From the NCBI GenBank assembly GCA_003194525.1, contig NBIV01000019.1:62001-126000 (forward strand): a DNA stretch of 64,000 nucleotides, written 5' to 3'. This DNA comes from Gracilariopsis chorda. Its lineage: Eukaryota; Rhodophyta; Florideophyceae; Gracilariales; Gracilariaceae. The position numbers and the translations under genes are program-made. Positions 18,162 to 29,210 of the stretch are shown in pieces. The notes under the pieces are model-generated. The model saw nothing but the letters and a program-made list of their open reading frames with translations. It did no database searches and was not told the origin of the DNA. Position 1 is the first letter of the stretch; each line of letters opens with the position of its first letter.

Positions 18162-18991
18162 TGGTGCAATGCCCCAAAGGGGAAAAACACCGAAAGACGT
18201 TCGGGATCTTCCTCTCACGAGGTGAACCCAGTTGGGTAGAGCCCTCCCAGAGGTGTCACGGCGAAGCCGGTTTGTAAGACCAGAGACACCTGTCGCGACT
18301 TGCGCAGGGAGGTGAAGGCGAAGAATCGGTATCCGCGTGAGCGGGGTGTGACCCTCAGTAGAGGTATGTTTCCACATAAGTGGGGAAGTGTGAGCGGGTG
18401 CACACAGGAGGGCCGCGGGTAGCGGGATGTACTACCCTGAAAGGGGGAAAGGAGGAGAGTGAAGGGAAAGGAGGAAGAGTAGGCGAGGCTGAGTCGCGAG
18501 AGCGACGAACAAATACGGCAATGCCGGTGGACAGGACTCCCTATACAGGGCGAAACACCAATGTGATTGGAACAATTATACTCCCAAGTATGGGCCTCTT
18601 TAGATGTGCAAGGGGGTTAGATGTCCCGTGGTTTACGGCGTTTCCCTCCAAGGAGGAGTAGAGCACGCGCGCAAGCGGTAACAACTAGAGCCAATTCCCC
18701 AGGTTGGGGTCCCTTCTTGGGGAAGGTTTACTGGTGCGACGGCAGTGCGCCGTCGCACTAATTAGTAGCTTCCCAGAAATGGGTGTGAAAATAATAAATA
18801 AAATCAACTAAAATATTCCACATTTCGTGGCAACATCCACTACTGTGGCCAACCGCCAATCGGCCCAAAACCGTGTCCCACGTGTCCATACCCACCATTG
18901 TGGGGCGTAGTTCATATACACACTACACAACCAATAATATCGGGAAAACGATCAAGTACCAAGAATCCCTCCCTGAGGGCGTTGCACTTCA
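18162..18991 (-). repeat. Solo LTR of the Gy1 family
   Basis: About 830 bp matching the Gy1 5' LTR (8128-8952) from TGGTGCAATG to GTTGCACTTCA. No primer site or coding sequence flanks it and the next recognisable sequence is B's right LTR, so it is a solo LTR left by recombination between two LTRs. The flanks (TGTTTCG and TGTTATC) do not give a clean 5-bp duplication. Differences from the Gy1 LTR fall often in hairpin loops; some stems are perfect here and imperfect in Gy1 (for example CCCCAAAGGGG, 18172 region). Confidence 0.85.
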
Positions 18992-18994
18992 TGT

Positions 18995-19182
18995 TATCGT
19001 AAGCAGGTGATCGGATGATCATTTCAGGTGGTGCGCAAGGGCGCTCCACTCGGATAGGGGTTTGATAAAGCGCACTGCGCCTTGCAATAATATAGAGGCC
19101 ACAGACCTGATCGATATGGTGCACCCGCACTGTTAATTTAGAGGGCGATGCCCTGGAATTATTTCCTGACGGCACTGCCACC
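18995..19182 (+). repeat. Element B right LTR, piece 1
   Basis: Aligns with about 10640-10821 of the left LTR (GGTGCGCAAGGGCG versus GGTGCGAAGGGCG; CCGCACTGTTA in both). It ends in CCACC where element C was inserted. Confidence 0.75.
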
Positions 19183-19426
19183 TGTTGGTGGTGACTTCCT
19201 CTTGGTTCTATTGCCATTTCGGGATTCTAGAGCCTCCTTTATATTGATTCGATTAACTCAAAACCTCGCTAAAATAGTTAATCTCACAGTAGTTTCTAAC
19301 GCGAGGAGCTACAAATATCTACTACTTGACATATTACGAAACACTGAATTGTTTCGTATTCTCTGACACAACACAATTCATGTTGTCTTACGACAGAACT
19401 GTCAGGCTCGCGCAATCATTTCATCA
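19183..19426 (-). repeat. Element C 3' LTR
   Basis: 244 bp; purine-rich AAGGAGGGGC precedes it on the minus strand (polypurine tract, 19427-19436). About 98% identical to the 5' LTR. Confidence 0.95.
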
Positions 19427-19485
19427 GCCCCTCCTTGCGCGTGGTTGACAGTGCTGAGCTTCAGTCGTTGACATTTCAGATCATG

Positions 19486-20742
19486 CTAGTGCACTGGCAA
19501 AGGCTTAGTGATCACGTCTGCAATCATTGCAGATGTCGGAGAGTACTTCAAAACTATATCGCCTTGCTCTGCAGCATTTATTGCAAAGTAATATCGCAAC
19601 TCAACGTGCTTCGCTTTCCTCTCTCCTGCAATCCAGTGTAGTACACCAGTGTTATCTTCCATTACTGTCGTAGGTCTACTCTGAACATTCATTTGTAGTT
19701 CAGAATGTATTGCTCGGACCCATGTGACCTCTTTCACGCATTCAGAAAGTGCAATGTACTCTGCTTCGGTACTTGACATGGCAATGGACCGCTGCTTCAG
19801 AGTCTTCCAGAACACGGGTGTGCCATGGAGAGACAAACAAAATCTTGAAGTAGATTTCCAGTCCACATCATCACTAGCCCAGTCCGAATCAACGTACGCA
19901 GTTAGAGGTGAGTCATTGTCTCCATTGTCAGCGCAGATGGTGAGTCCCATGTATAGCAACCCATTCAAGTACCTAAACACTCTCTTCACTCCCCTCCAGT
20001 GGTTGATTGTTGGCCGAGATTGAGCACGAGCAAGGATATTCAAAGCATAGCTGATATCCGGCCTCGTCCGGCCAGCCAAGTACATCAGTGCCCCTACGGC
20101 CTCCTGGTAGAGAACAGTAAAGGATATATGCTCTCCCTGCAAAAGATCACCCAGCTTTGCAGTGGAAGACATTGGGGTTGGAGCAGCCTTAGATTCATCC
20201 ATATTGAAACGCTGCAGTATCTCTGATGTAAAGGCATTCTGGCGTAGTATAACGGACTGCTCTCCTCGCTCCATGTGAACCCCAAGAAAGTTAGCAGCCT
20301 TATTCTCGGTTTTAATTTGAAAGGACGTTTCTAAGTCCGACTTCACCTTCCGCATCACACCGTCATCGATACCCATGAGTAGCATATCATCAACATAGAC
20401 GACTATCCACACTGTGCTTCTTCCAACATTCATGATAAAGAAGCACTTGTCTGACTTTAGCGCATGAAACCCCAGGTTAATCAGCCTTGATGTCAACAGT
20501 TTGCCCCATATAGAGTTGGATTGCTTCAGTCCGTATATGGACCTTTTCAGCTTCAGAGCTTCACCGGTTCCAAGTCCAAACTGTACGCCTCGTGGCGGAC
20601 GCATATAGACTGGATCTCTATCTTGCATCGAGCCATTCAAGAACGCAGATTTCACATCAAGGTTTTGAATGCTGTAGCCACGTTTGACTGCCAGAGTCAG
20701 TGCAATCCTCACTGTTTCAAAGTTGACAACCGGAGAGTACAC
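19486..20742 (-). pseudogene. pol: Element C RT and RNase H
   Basis: A 418-codon open stretch. It has the copia RT signatures DVKSAFLNG near residue 50, SIYGLKQS near 90 and the catalytic YVDDML near 138, then LGVHME, a connection domain, and RNase H with AYVDSDWASD near 283, SSTEAEYIALSE near 315 and the C-terminal ADVITKPL. All catalytic residues visible are canonical. It is joined upstream to 20746-21356 but separated by one TAA (20743-20745: KGCQQGAV, stop, RVYSPVVN). RT copies the element RNA and RNase H degrades the template. Confidence 0.92.
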
Positions 20743-20745
20743 CCG

Positions 20746-21356
20746 TTAAACTGCACCTTGCTGGCATCCCTTTGCAACGAGGCGCGCCTTGAATCTTGCA
20801 ACCGAACCATCTTCATTGCGCTTGATAGCGAAAACAAACCGAGAGACAATAACTTTGCGCCCTCGCGGTACTTGGGATACCTCCCATGTCTCCATCCTTT
20901 CCAGCGTCCGCAGCTCTACTTTGATGGCTTGCATCCATTCCTGCTTATACTCTGATGAAAGAGCAGCTGCCACACAGTCTGGAATGTCGTTAGGTAGAGT
21001 CACCCGTCCGACAAAGCCACTGTGCTGGGTGTCGGAGGATCGGTTCGGTGCACTTCTTTCCCCAGTAGGGTACCTCCGGACTGGGTAGTGTTTTAAAAAC
21101 TCTTGCATGCTCGATGAGATGGACACTGCATCAACATTCTCACCTGTTCCACTGTTAGTAGATGGGCTGCCAACCCCACTCGGAGGTTCGTTACCATGAT
21201 TTCCCGAAGAAGGATCTTCTCCATCGTTGCCTTACTGAGTACTTTCCACACCAGTTCCAGATTCCAATCCATGTCCAGTTCCAGATTCCAATTGCCCAAA
21301 TTCAGCTTCTCTTCTTCCGGCATTCTCTTCAAGTGTTTCCGAGTCTGAGACATCAC
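20746..21356 (-). pseudogene. pol: Element C RT N-terminal part and linker
   Basis: The frame 21126-20746 has the start of the copia RT (EWMQAIKVELRTLERMETWE, KARLVAKG) and is cut by the TAA at 20743-20745. Upstream, 21356-21093 is an acidic linker in another frame, so at least one indel lies near 21100. Confidence 0.75.
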
Positions 21357-21405
21357 GATCCGCGGATTCTTCTGTTGAGTCTGGAGGCATTGCTCTTGTT
21401 AATTC

Positions 21406-22309
21406 TCACTCTCTGCTGAAGATACGTCTTGCTGTAAATACAGACCCGATAATTTGCACATGACGTGCAAAGGTTATGGAACCACTTTGGATATCGTAAA
21501 CTCTGTAGTTCCTGTGTGATATGGATCTAAGCAAGATCTCACGTTTGGATTTCTTATCCAGTTTCCTCCTGTTTGGTTCATGCATCCAAACCTCACATCC
21601 AAAGGTTCTGAGATGTCCCACCTACGGTACACAACCGTCAATTATCTCGCTTGCAGATCTATCTCCAGTTGTAGAACTTGTTGTGCAGTTCATCAGACGC
21701 ACTGCTGTTACCAGTGCCTCACCCCAGAATCTCTGTGGTAGGCTTGCATGAGAAAGCAATGCTCTCACCATGTTTGTTGAGCTTCTGTTGAATCTCTCTG
21801 CTGTACGATTCTGCTGTGGGACATATGGGGCACTGTTTTCTCAATCTATCCCCTCTTCAGCAAGGTACTTCCGTAGCTCAATGTACTCAGGCCCGTTATC
21901 AGAGTACAAAAACTTTATCTTTCTCTCTGTCCGTCTCTCGAAATTGAATTGAAAGCACCGGAACTGGACCTTTAGTTCCTTTCTCGTCTTCAAGAGCCGT
22001 ACGTCTTTGTAGCCAGAACTTTTGTCAATGAAAGAAACAAATTATTTCTTTCCACCAATGCTCTGTGTTGGAAGCGGGCCAAAAATATCGGAGTATATCA
22101 CGTCACCAATTCCTACCGATGCCTTTGATATTGGCCTGAGTGAAAGTCTCGTCATCTTGCCCTCTGTGCAGGGAACACAGGCTGCTTTCATCTCTGGCTT
22201 CTCGTTCAGATCAATACCACTGACAATACACTCGATAGCCATTCTTTGAATTGTCTCTTTTCCAACACGGCCAAAGCGTTCATGCCAGAGCCCACACACC
22301 ACCGTTTCC
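21406..22309 (-). pseudogene. pol: Element C integrase, several stops
   Basis: GAG-pre-integrase LWHERFGRVG at about 22290 and the C-X2-C of the zinc domain (CVPCTEGKMTRL), then DIFGPLPTQSIGGKK ends at a TAA (22039-22041). Beyond it the frame continues with FIDKSSGYKD, YSDNGPEYIELRKYL (second Asp), PQQNRTAERFNRS (Glu), FWGEAL, and GHLRTFGCEVWMHEPNRRK. Further stops occur near 21841 (TGA) and 21621 (TAG). The catalytic D, D, E are still readable. Confidence 0.85.
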
Positions 22310-23506
22310 TGAGGATGATGCCTTGTACATTCTGTCATGGCGTACAGTGCCACGAAGTTCGTAGATACCTTCTCTCTTTGGGGCGGGAATCCTTTGTTCT
22401 GGCCTTGCAATGACACAGTGCTTATCTGTAAATGTGCACTCGAAACCATCATGAGTTATTTCTGAGCATGAAAGCAGATTGCAGTCAAGATCATTTGCAA
22501 ACAAGACATCCCTGAGAGATAAGCATGATTGATCTTGTCCCCTTTGTCCTTCAAGAACAATATCCAGGTTTCCAAATAATGATGATTCTACCAACCTTCC
22601 ATCGCCAAGGGCAATGGTCCTAGGTGGTATCGTATGGAAGTTCCTGGATAGAGTCTTGTCCCCAATCATATGAAAAGTGGCTCCCGAGTCAACAACGAAT
22701 ACCTTATGCTGAGGTGTTGCAACTAAAACACGGTGTACTCTTCTATGCCCGTTGTTGGGAGCAGCTTCTGACTTGCCTTCAGGGCAATCTCTCTTGAAAT
22801 GCCCTTTCTTTCCGCATTGGAAACATTTTCCTCTCATTCGCGCTCCCAGCGCCGTTTCCGGTTCAACCGATGTGCTTCCATTCGTCGACTGGGCACCCTC
22901 GGCAGTAACACTTTCGTACTCTTGAAGTAAGCGCGCAGTTGCTCTGTCACAGTTGAGTTCCTGGTCTGACATGGTCTGTAGTGCAGATAAAACAGCACCA
23001 TAAGGCGAGCCACTGGTATTTCCAAAACTGGAAAGAAGAATGGCAACTTGCATACACCCTTCCACCGCGCTTTCCACCCCCTCAAGTCTAGCGAAAAAGG
23101 ATTCAAGTTCGTCAATGTACTCAGAAACCGTCTTGTCTTCAGTGTATTTCATCAGATGTAGCCTCATCTGAATTTGTACTCCAGTGGCCGTATTTTTCGT
23201 TGCATATCTTTCCTTGAGCTTCATGTACATCAAGAACGGATTTCTGCGTTCGCTACAAATAGTTCGAAGAGGCTTGTCACCTAAAGATTGCACTAACAGC
23301 ATGCGTGTCTTCGAAACCTTCTTCATAGCGTCTTTGGAAATGGACTCAATATCTCCGTTTGGAACGGTTATTGCAGGTTCACGTCTTACAATGTCAAGCA
23401 GTTCTTTAGACTCCAATACTGCTTCAAATCGCATAGTCCAGAGCGTAAAGTCTTCACCGCGGCGAGCGGTAAATGTCGATAGCTTCTTTAACCCGTCTTC
23501 GTCCAT
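22280..23506 (-). CDS. gag: Element C Gag and protease
   Basis: A 408-codon ORF starting at ATG 23506 (MDEDGLKKLSTFTARRGEDF). The first 220 residues are a copia Gag with the typical LKERYATKN and LHLMKYTEDKTVSEYIDELE. A zinc knuckle CFQCGKKGHFKRDC (CX2CX4HX4C) lies near 232-245. Protease active site DSGATFHM follows near 273. The end is out of frame with integrase: reading must shift near 22290-22310 to continue, so this is a mutation rather than the natural end (copia elements normally have one frame). Confidence 0.92.
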   Translation of the reverse strand: MDEDGLKKLSTFTARRGEDFTLWTMRFEAVLESKELLDIVRREPAITVPNGDIESISKDAMKKVSKTRMLLVQSLGDKPLRTICSERRNPFLMYMKLKERYATKNTATGVQIQMRLHLMKYTEDKTVSEYIDELESFFARLEGVESAVEGCMQVAILLSSFGNTSGSPYGAVLSALQTMSDQELNCDRATARLLQEYESVTAEGAQSTNGSTSVEPETALGARMRGKCFQCGKKGHFKRDCPEGKSEAAPNNGHRRVHRVLVATPQHKVFVVDSGATFHMIGDKTLSRNFHTIPPRTIALGDGRLVESSLFGNLDIVLEGQRGQDQSCLSLRDVLFANDLDCNLLSCSEITHDGFECTFTDKHCVIARPEQRIPAPKREGIYELRGTVRHDRMYKASSSGNGGVWALA

Positions 23507-23570
23507 TGGATAGCTGAACGGACAATGGGGAGGAGAGAAGAGGCAGTTGAATCAGAGGAAGCAACGTTGT

Positions 23571-23584
23571 GGGCGATGCTACCA
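23571..23584 (-). promoter_or_regulatory. Element C primer binding site
   Basis: Three bases inside the 5' LTR the minus strand reads TGGTAGCATCGCCC. The first eight bases would pair with an initiator-Met type tRNA ending TGCTACCA. Element I (58906) has the same TGGTAGCAT start. Confidence 0.6.
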
Positions 23585-23587
23585 CTC

Positions 23588-23831
23588 TGTTGGTGGTGAC
23601 TTCCTCTTGGTTCTATTGCCTTTTCGGGATTCTAGAGCCTCCTTTATGTTGATTCGATTAACTCAAAACCTCGCTAAAATAGTTAATCTCACAGTAGTTT
23701 CTAACGCGAGGAGCTACAAATATCTACTACTTGACATATTGCGAAACACTGAATTGTTTCGTATTCTCTGACACAACACAATTCATGTTGTCTTACGACA
23801 GAACTGTCAGGCTTGCGCAATCATTTCATCA
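23588..23831 (-). repeat. Element C 5' LTR
   Basis: 244 bp, same ends as 19183-19426; followed by CCACC and then B's LTR. Confidence 0.95.
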
Positions 23832-23836
23832 CCACC

Positions 23837-24467
23837 CTGCTCTAAACGCCGATCGGGCGTGGCATGTCCACGTGTGGGACTGGCTCTCTACCGACTGCAG
23901 CACGGGGGCCTCGTGAACACTTGTACAATTATGTACGTTATTTATTAGAGTAGACTAACTTTAGGACAGCTGTCGTGGCGGCAGGCCATATTTGTGTGCC
24001 AACCTCACGCTCCAGAATCTAATTAAAGGCCGTCGGATTCTTGGTTGCTTCAATATCCAGTTCCAGTATTGCAGTACGAGTTCTCACGGACTTATTTCTG
24101 TGTCGATGCCAACAATACAGGCTATAGCCCACGCAACTCTAGCTGAGGTAGACCTCGTGTCCCACACTAGCCGGGTTTTACCCATTCAGTCCTCGTTAAT
24201 ATCGGCCTTCAGCCACCGTTAGTGCGCGTTGCGATATCGCTGAACTCGTTGGGCTACTGGCAATCCTGCCATTTTACTAGACAGCCGACCTATTGTATCG
24301 ACCCCGATACTTGGGTGCCGACGCAAACCTCGGTTAGTGGGCATCACTCACTTTAAGTGCCAAACGGCGCATCCATAGCAGACCTACACATCTGGGGTCT
24401 GGCTAATTCCCAGAAATACACTGCTCTCCTGTTTCCACATGCTGGGTAATCGGTCGAAGCGTCGTAT
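23837..24467 (+). repeat. Element B right LTR, piece 2
   Basis: Aligns with 10822-11446 of the left LTR (ATCGGGCGTGGC, ACTAACTTTAGGACAG, GTTGGGCTACTGGCAA, CCGACCTATTGTATC) with many substitutions. It is bounded by C on the left and D on the right. Confidence 0.85.
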
Positions 24468-24678
24468 TGTGAGAGAGGAGAGAGGATAACAATTGAAGTT
24501 CACGTTTACTCACTGCAACGATGAAGCTTGCTGCTTCTGTCGTTTGCTATGAGACTCTTGCCTTTTGTAGGCATGTCTCCGACCGTTCATATGTTTGAAT
24601 CACATTCAAACATATGAATTGAAATAAGCGGTCGTCACTAACAGTAGTCTAAAAGGAGTAGCTTAATACTATATTACA
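24468..24678 (-). repeat. Element D 3' LTR
   Basis: 211 bp, TGTGAG...ATTACA. It contains a perfect 15-bp inverted repeat with a 3-nt loop at 24586-24618. The polypurine tract AAAAAGGGGGTGAA directly precedes it on the minus strand and overlaps the last codons of pol. Confidence 0.95.
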
Positions 24679-24679
24679 T

Positions 24680-26683
24680 TCACCCCCTTTTTGAATCAGA
24701 CGTCCTCGTCGATTCTTCAAATTCACTTATGCGATCCTTGTAGTTACTCAAGTCGCATTTTGGCATCCAGATAGCATCTTCTTGTGCATCATTTTCAAAT
24801 TTTACCAAGTAGTAAATCTTTCTACGCGATTTCTTCTTACCAAGGATTGCTTTCACTTCCTGTTCGATATTTCCATCAGCATCGATTACTACCGACAATG
24901 TAGTATTATCATTCTCAGGCCTCACGTACTTCTTCAGTTTGGATACGTGAAATACATTGTGCGCACGATTCATTGTTGGCGGGAGCTCAACTTTGTACGT
25001 CACAGGACCCATGACTTCGGTGGTGGCGAGAGGACCAACAAATTTTGGTCTCCATTTCTTCGGAAGGTCTGCTCGAGATAACAGCCCAGAACCAGCAAGA
25101 TTCAACATGACTAATTCTCCCACTTCAAAGGATATATGTCTTCTTTTCTTGTTGGTGTAGTATACCTGTTGTGCTTGTGCCACAGCGAGGTTGTCACGAG
25201 CAATTGTTTGAACCATTTTTCGTCGTTCAAGCATATCAACTGCAGCTTGACAATATGAAACAGTTCTGGTTTCCTTCGACAGCTGCGATTGTGGCACATG
25301 GCCGAGATCTACCTCAAACGGAGTGAGCCCTGTGCTCTTGTTCTTCGTAGAGTTAAATTCGAGCTCTAACTCGCTCAGAATCAAGTCCCAATCCTTAGGC
25401 TTGTTCTGAATAACATGACGTAGCATTTGGCTAAGTGTCCGAATTGTGATCTCACTCTGTCCGTCAGTCTGAGGGTGTCCCTTTGTTGCCATGTTCTTCT
25501 CGATGTTCAACATGTCTGTGATTCCTTCAAAATATTTCGATGTGAACAGGGGGTCTCTATCCAAGATGATCTTATCCGGCATTCCGTGCTTGGAAAACAC
25601 ATGATCGAACAAAATCTGGACGACATCCCCAGATGTAATTCGCTAAATCGTGGGAATGAAAAGACTACGCTTCGAAAGTTTGTCCACGATGACAAACACA
25701 GAGTCATTTCCTTTCGCGGAGGTTGAAAATTCAGTTAAGAAATCCATTGTCAACACTTTCCAACATTGCTCAGGAATCTTATGTGGCTGCAGCATGCCTT
25801 TTTCTTTAGCTCGTTCCTCCTTTTTATGCTGACACGGAAGACAAGAACGCACATAATTCACAACATCTTTGTACATACCTTTCCAGTAGAACAACCTGGC
25901 ACATTGGTAAAACGTTTTCTCGATTCCAAAGTGAGAACAATTATGTACTTCAAAAATGGCTCGTCTCCGTAGATCTTCTGCTTGCGGGACGTAAATTCTC
26001 TGTGTGCCTCCTGCTGTCCAGAAACGTTTCTCGTCCTCAAACGTATAATTATTTGCATACATCTGGACTTTCTTGGAGTGTTGCGTTCCTTTGTCCAAGA
26101 AACATGCTCTAAGCTCCTTTGACCATCTGTCATGAGCGTAAGCTTCTTGAATTCTTTGCACTAGAGTTGGGTCCTTCAGTTGTAATGAGTTCAACAGAGC
26201 TGGACTTTCCAAGATCCTGCTTAAGGCGTCAGCAGCGCCATTCATTGAGCCCGATAGGTGTTCAACTGTGAAATTGTAGCTCTGTAGTTCATCAATCCAA
26301 CGCATCTGTCTTCTATTCAGCTTCGTTTTTGACTGTAGATACTTGATCGGTTCATGATCTGTTCGTAGAACAAAAGGTCTGTCACGGAGGTATACTGCCC
26401 AGATTCGTAGTGCAATCATTACTGCCAAGAGTTTCTGGTCTCCTGTATCCCATCTTGTCTCCGTATCCGTCAATCTATGCGATAGATATGCGACTGGATG
26501 ACCATTTTGCTCCAAAGTTGCTCCTACGGCAAACTTAGAGGCATCTGTTGTTAGAAAAAATGGTTCTGTTGATGACGGGTGTTTGAGAAGTGGCGCATTC
26601 GCAAGCTTCTGCTTCGCTTCGTCGAACGCACTCTGCTCACTCTCAGTCCATCTGAAATCTTTTTGTCGAACCAAATTAGTCAA
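24680..26683 (-). pseudogene. pol: Element D RNase H, integrase and chromodomain
   Basis: Continuation of the RT frame after a TGA (26684-26686). RNase H: LTTDASKFAVGATL, YLSHRLTDTETRWDTGDQ, LRTDHEPIKYL. Integrase zinc domain: H...H then CLPCQHKKEE; catalytic Asp in LTMDFLTEF; then a TAG at 25640-25642 (PTI, stop, RITSGDV); second Asp in LDRDPLFTSKYF; Glu in TDGQSEITIRTL. Near the C terminus AHNVFHVSKLKKYV and a chromodomain-like segment (EVKAILGKKKSRRKIYYLVK, DAIWMP). The last codons K-R-G-stop are encoded by the polypurine tract. The two halves are in the same frame. Confidence 0.9.
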
Positions 26684-26686
26684 GGG

Positions 26687-27916
26687 TCACACAACGCCTG
26701 AGTAATTCTTCATGAATCGTCTGTCGAAGTTAGCTAGGCCTAAGAACCTTTGCACTTCTTTGACAGTGTGCGGTGTTGGCCAATCCTGAACGGCTTTCAC
26801 CAATCTCTGCTGCGTTCTAATTCCTTTAGAACTGACGTTGAAACCCAAGTACTGGACTTCCTTAAGTCCAAAAGCACACTTGCTTGGTCGAAGGTACAGC
26901 TTGTGCTTTCGTAGTATCTCGAATACACGCTTCAGGTGTTGTCGGTGTTGTTCCATAGACTTGCTGTAGATCAAGATTTCATCAAGGTATACTACCATAC
27001 ATTCACCTAGAAGGTCCTGGAACAAACTGGCTAGTAGACGCGAGAATGCTGCTGGAGCGTTCGTCAATCGAAAGCATAAGACTCGCCACTCGAAAGAACC
27101 AAACCGTGTTCTTATTGCAGTCTTGTGGCAGTCTTCCTCTTTCAATCGCATCTGGTGATATCCCCAAATCAGGTCGAGCTGTGAAAAAGTATTTGCGCCA
27201 GCTACCTGATCAATTGTCTCGTCTATCAGCGGGATCGGGCTCGAATCGGGTATCGTGATCTTGTTTAAAGCCCTGTAGTCGCAAACCATGCGTAAATCGC
27301 CGTTCTTCTTTTTCACCAAAAATACTGGAGCGCCAAATGGTGAGGAAGATGGTCGGAGCAACCCTTTATCAAAGTACTTCTGTAGTTGTACCTTAAGTTC
27401 TCTCAGCTCCTTCGGGGACAATTGGATTACTGGTTTTACTGGAGGAGGCTCCCCGGGCTTGAGATTGATTTCGAAGTCCATCCCGCGCGTTGGGGGTAGC
27501 TCTTCTGGCAAGTCGTCACGAAAAATGTCATTATACTCGGTAAGAATGTCTCTGAATTCTTCCGTGGTATCCGCTTTCTCTAAGTGGGATGGCACATTTT
27601 CAGTAATTCGTGCCATATACAACTCACAGTTGCCCTTCTTAAGTACCCGTGCTAGCTTTTTAAATGACATTCGCTTCAACGTGTTCGTGTTGCCGGAGTT
27701 TTTGATGCCCCTCGGAACGACCCTGACTCTGGAGCCATCTGGTCGCGTCAATAGTAGCTCGTTACTAGACCAATTGATTTCCGGATTCCGCTGTTTCAAC
27801 CATGACCGCCCAAGATTGATGATTGGTATACTCTCTTCAATTCTCATGTCGATGAGAAAAGCATTTTCGGTAGATAAAAATCCTCTTGTGTTTAAAACCT
27901 GTAGTCTTACCAGCAA
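26687..27916 (-). pseudogene. pol: Element D reverse transcriptase with altered active site
   Basis: 409 codons: protease C-terminal part (INLGRSWLKQRNPEINW), then RT with GMDFEINLKPGEPPPVKP, SSSPFGAPVFLVKKKNG, DLIWGYHQM, FRLTNAPAAFSRL and YLDEILIYS. The catalytic YxDD is YLDE here (second Asp to Glu), and FGLTNAP reads FRLTNAP; both should cripple polymerase activity. The frame ends in TGA at 26684-26686 where element I reads LQPFTDL. It overlaps the protease ORF in another frame, marking an indel near 27840-27916. Confidence 0.92.
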
Positions 27917-28076
27917 CCGGTTTCAATGTCGTATCTCCGAGTTCAACATCAACACTTTCTGTGTTCTCGACATCAAGATTAAACTGTTTGGCTGTCTTCA
28001 ATGCCATAAAATTATGAGAAGCAAACGAATCAACCACCACTCGAACAGGATGTCCGGCAAAACTTGCGTCGTACAT
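27837..28076 (-). pseudogene. pol: Element D protease
   Basis: A 79-codon ORF with VVVDSFASHNFMALKTAK: the aspartic protease motif D-S-G-A is D-S-F-A, so the conserved Gly is lost. It continues to VDVELGDTTLKPVAGK before leaving the frame. Element I has LDPGALHAFM at the same place. Confidence 0.85.
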
Positions 28077-28162
28077 CCAGTTATCCTCCTATGCCACGTT
28101 CAAGGCAGAGAGGCTAGGCATCTTACTGATGTCTCGAGGAGCCGCAACACTGTGCAGCAATA

Positions 28163-29170
28163 CTAGTTTTTCTGGTTCGTCTTGTTTTGACCTTTTCCAT
28201 CTCCGCGACAAGGATGGTCAAGGTTACTCCAACCCTTTTGACCACAAGTAAAACATCTATCGTTCTTTCTGTAAAGGGTTCGTTCTCCATTCTTGGCTGG
28301 ACCCCAACTCACATGGGTATTGTCCTTCCAAGCAGGTTTAGAATCTTTCTTCTGTTCTAAACTCTTGTTTCCTCTCTTAAAGTTCTTATTCTCGTACCCC
28401 TTGGTCTCTTCCTTCGAATTGTTTTGGAATTCTCCACCCAACTTCATTGAGAGCTCCAAAGTTCTAGCGTATTCGTAAGCAATATGAATGCTGGGACGAC
28501 CTGTGCGATCAATGGGTTGGGAATCTGGAAAGCGTTCGGCAAACTTTCCCTTGTAAGACTTGGGTAAACTGTTGAAAAAGTAGATATATGCTTCATTCGT
28601 TGGAGTATAACACAACGAAACCAAGTCTTCAAAAGTTGCTACATGCTCGTTGAGGTCGTTGAATTCTTTCAACTTGATGTCCATCAATTGTACACGAGCC
28701 GCTGCTTTCTCGTTTGCCGGTACAAATTCGTGAATCATCTCGCGCTTCAGCTATTCTAGTGTCTGAGGTTTCTGATTTTCGCATTCCAAGCGAAGCATCC
28801 ACGACGCCGCACGATCTTGCAAATGACATTCGGCCAAAGCTATCATTTTAGCTTCAGAGTAGTTGCACAACGTTCCATACTTCTCAATTGAGTAGAAAAA
28901 GCTTTTCACTCGTTCGGACTTGCGGTCTGCGGTAGTCCCTTTGAAAATCGGAACCGGCGGCGCCTTGAAAGCACTTGCTCCAACGTTAGCTTGGCCTCCA
29001 GATATACTCTGCCCGCTGTTCAGCTGAGTGTGAAGAGTCTGAATGAGATTCGCCTGCTGCTGAACTGTATTTTGCAGTACAGTCAGCTGCTGCTGAAACT
29101 GTGAAACATCAGCTGGTTCCACATTTTGTTCAAGGTTTGCAACCCTGCGATTGCGTGTTACTGAGTCCAT
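28163..29170 (-). pseudogene. gag: Element D Gag, one in-frame stop
   Basis: ATG at 29170 (MDSVTRNRRVANLEQN). A coiled-coil, Gln-rich N-terminal part (about residues 10-50) precedes the capsid (PVPIFKGTTADRKSERVKSF, HLQDRAASWMLRLE). A TAG at 28750-28748 interrupts the frame where element I has Gln (LEQLQEAMI-like context), so CAG to TAG is likely. The rest reads EMIHEFVPANEKAAARVQLM and ends with a zinc knuckle of unusual form, CFTCGQKGWSNLDHPC. Gag binds and packages the RNA. Confidence 0.9.
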
Positions 29171-29194
29171 GTTCTTAAAAACAATTCTGAGATC

Positions 29195-29208
29195 GTTAAA
29201 TGCTACTA
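29195..29208 (-). promoter_or_regulatory. Element D primer binding site, mutated
   Basis: Two bases inside the 5' LTR the minus strand reads TAGTAGCATTTAAC. Elements C and I have TGGTAGCAT at this place; here the second base is changed G to A, so pairing with the tRNA CCA end would be weakened. Confidence 0.5.
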
Positions 29209-29210
29209 AA

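Larger units (their letters stand above)
19183..23831 (-). mobile_element. Element C: Ty1/copia retrotransposon, recently inserted but inactivated
   Basis: Two 244-bp LTRs (19183-19426 and 23588-23831) with TGTTGG...TCATCA ends differ at about four positions. CCACC flanks the element on both sides (19178-19182, 23832-23836) and sits at the matching place in B's left LTR (10817-10821). The coding order on the minus strand is Gag, protease, integrase, RT, RNase H, as in copia. Several stops and a frameshift disable the polyprotein. Confidence 0.95.

Noticed and set aside
18162..18991. Second full Gy1 element
   Set aside because: No primer site or coding sequence joins this LTR on either side; solo LTR.
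27288..28166. Plus-strand ORF of 292 codons opposite D pol
   Set aside because: Reverse-strand shadow of RT; the minus strand has full RT motifs.
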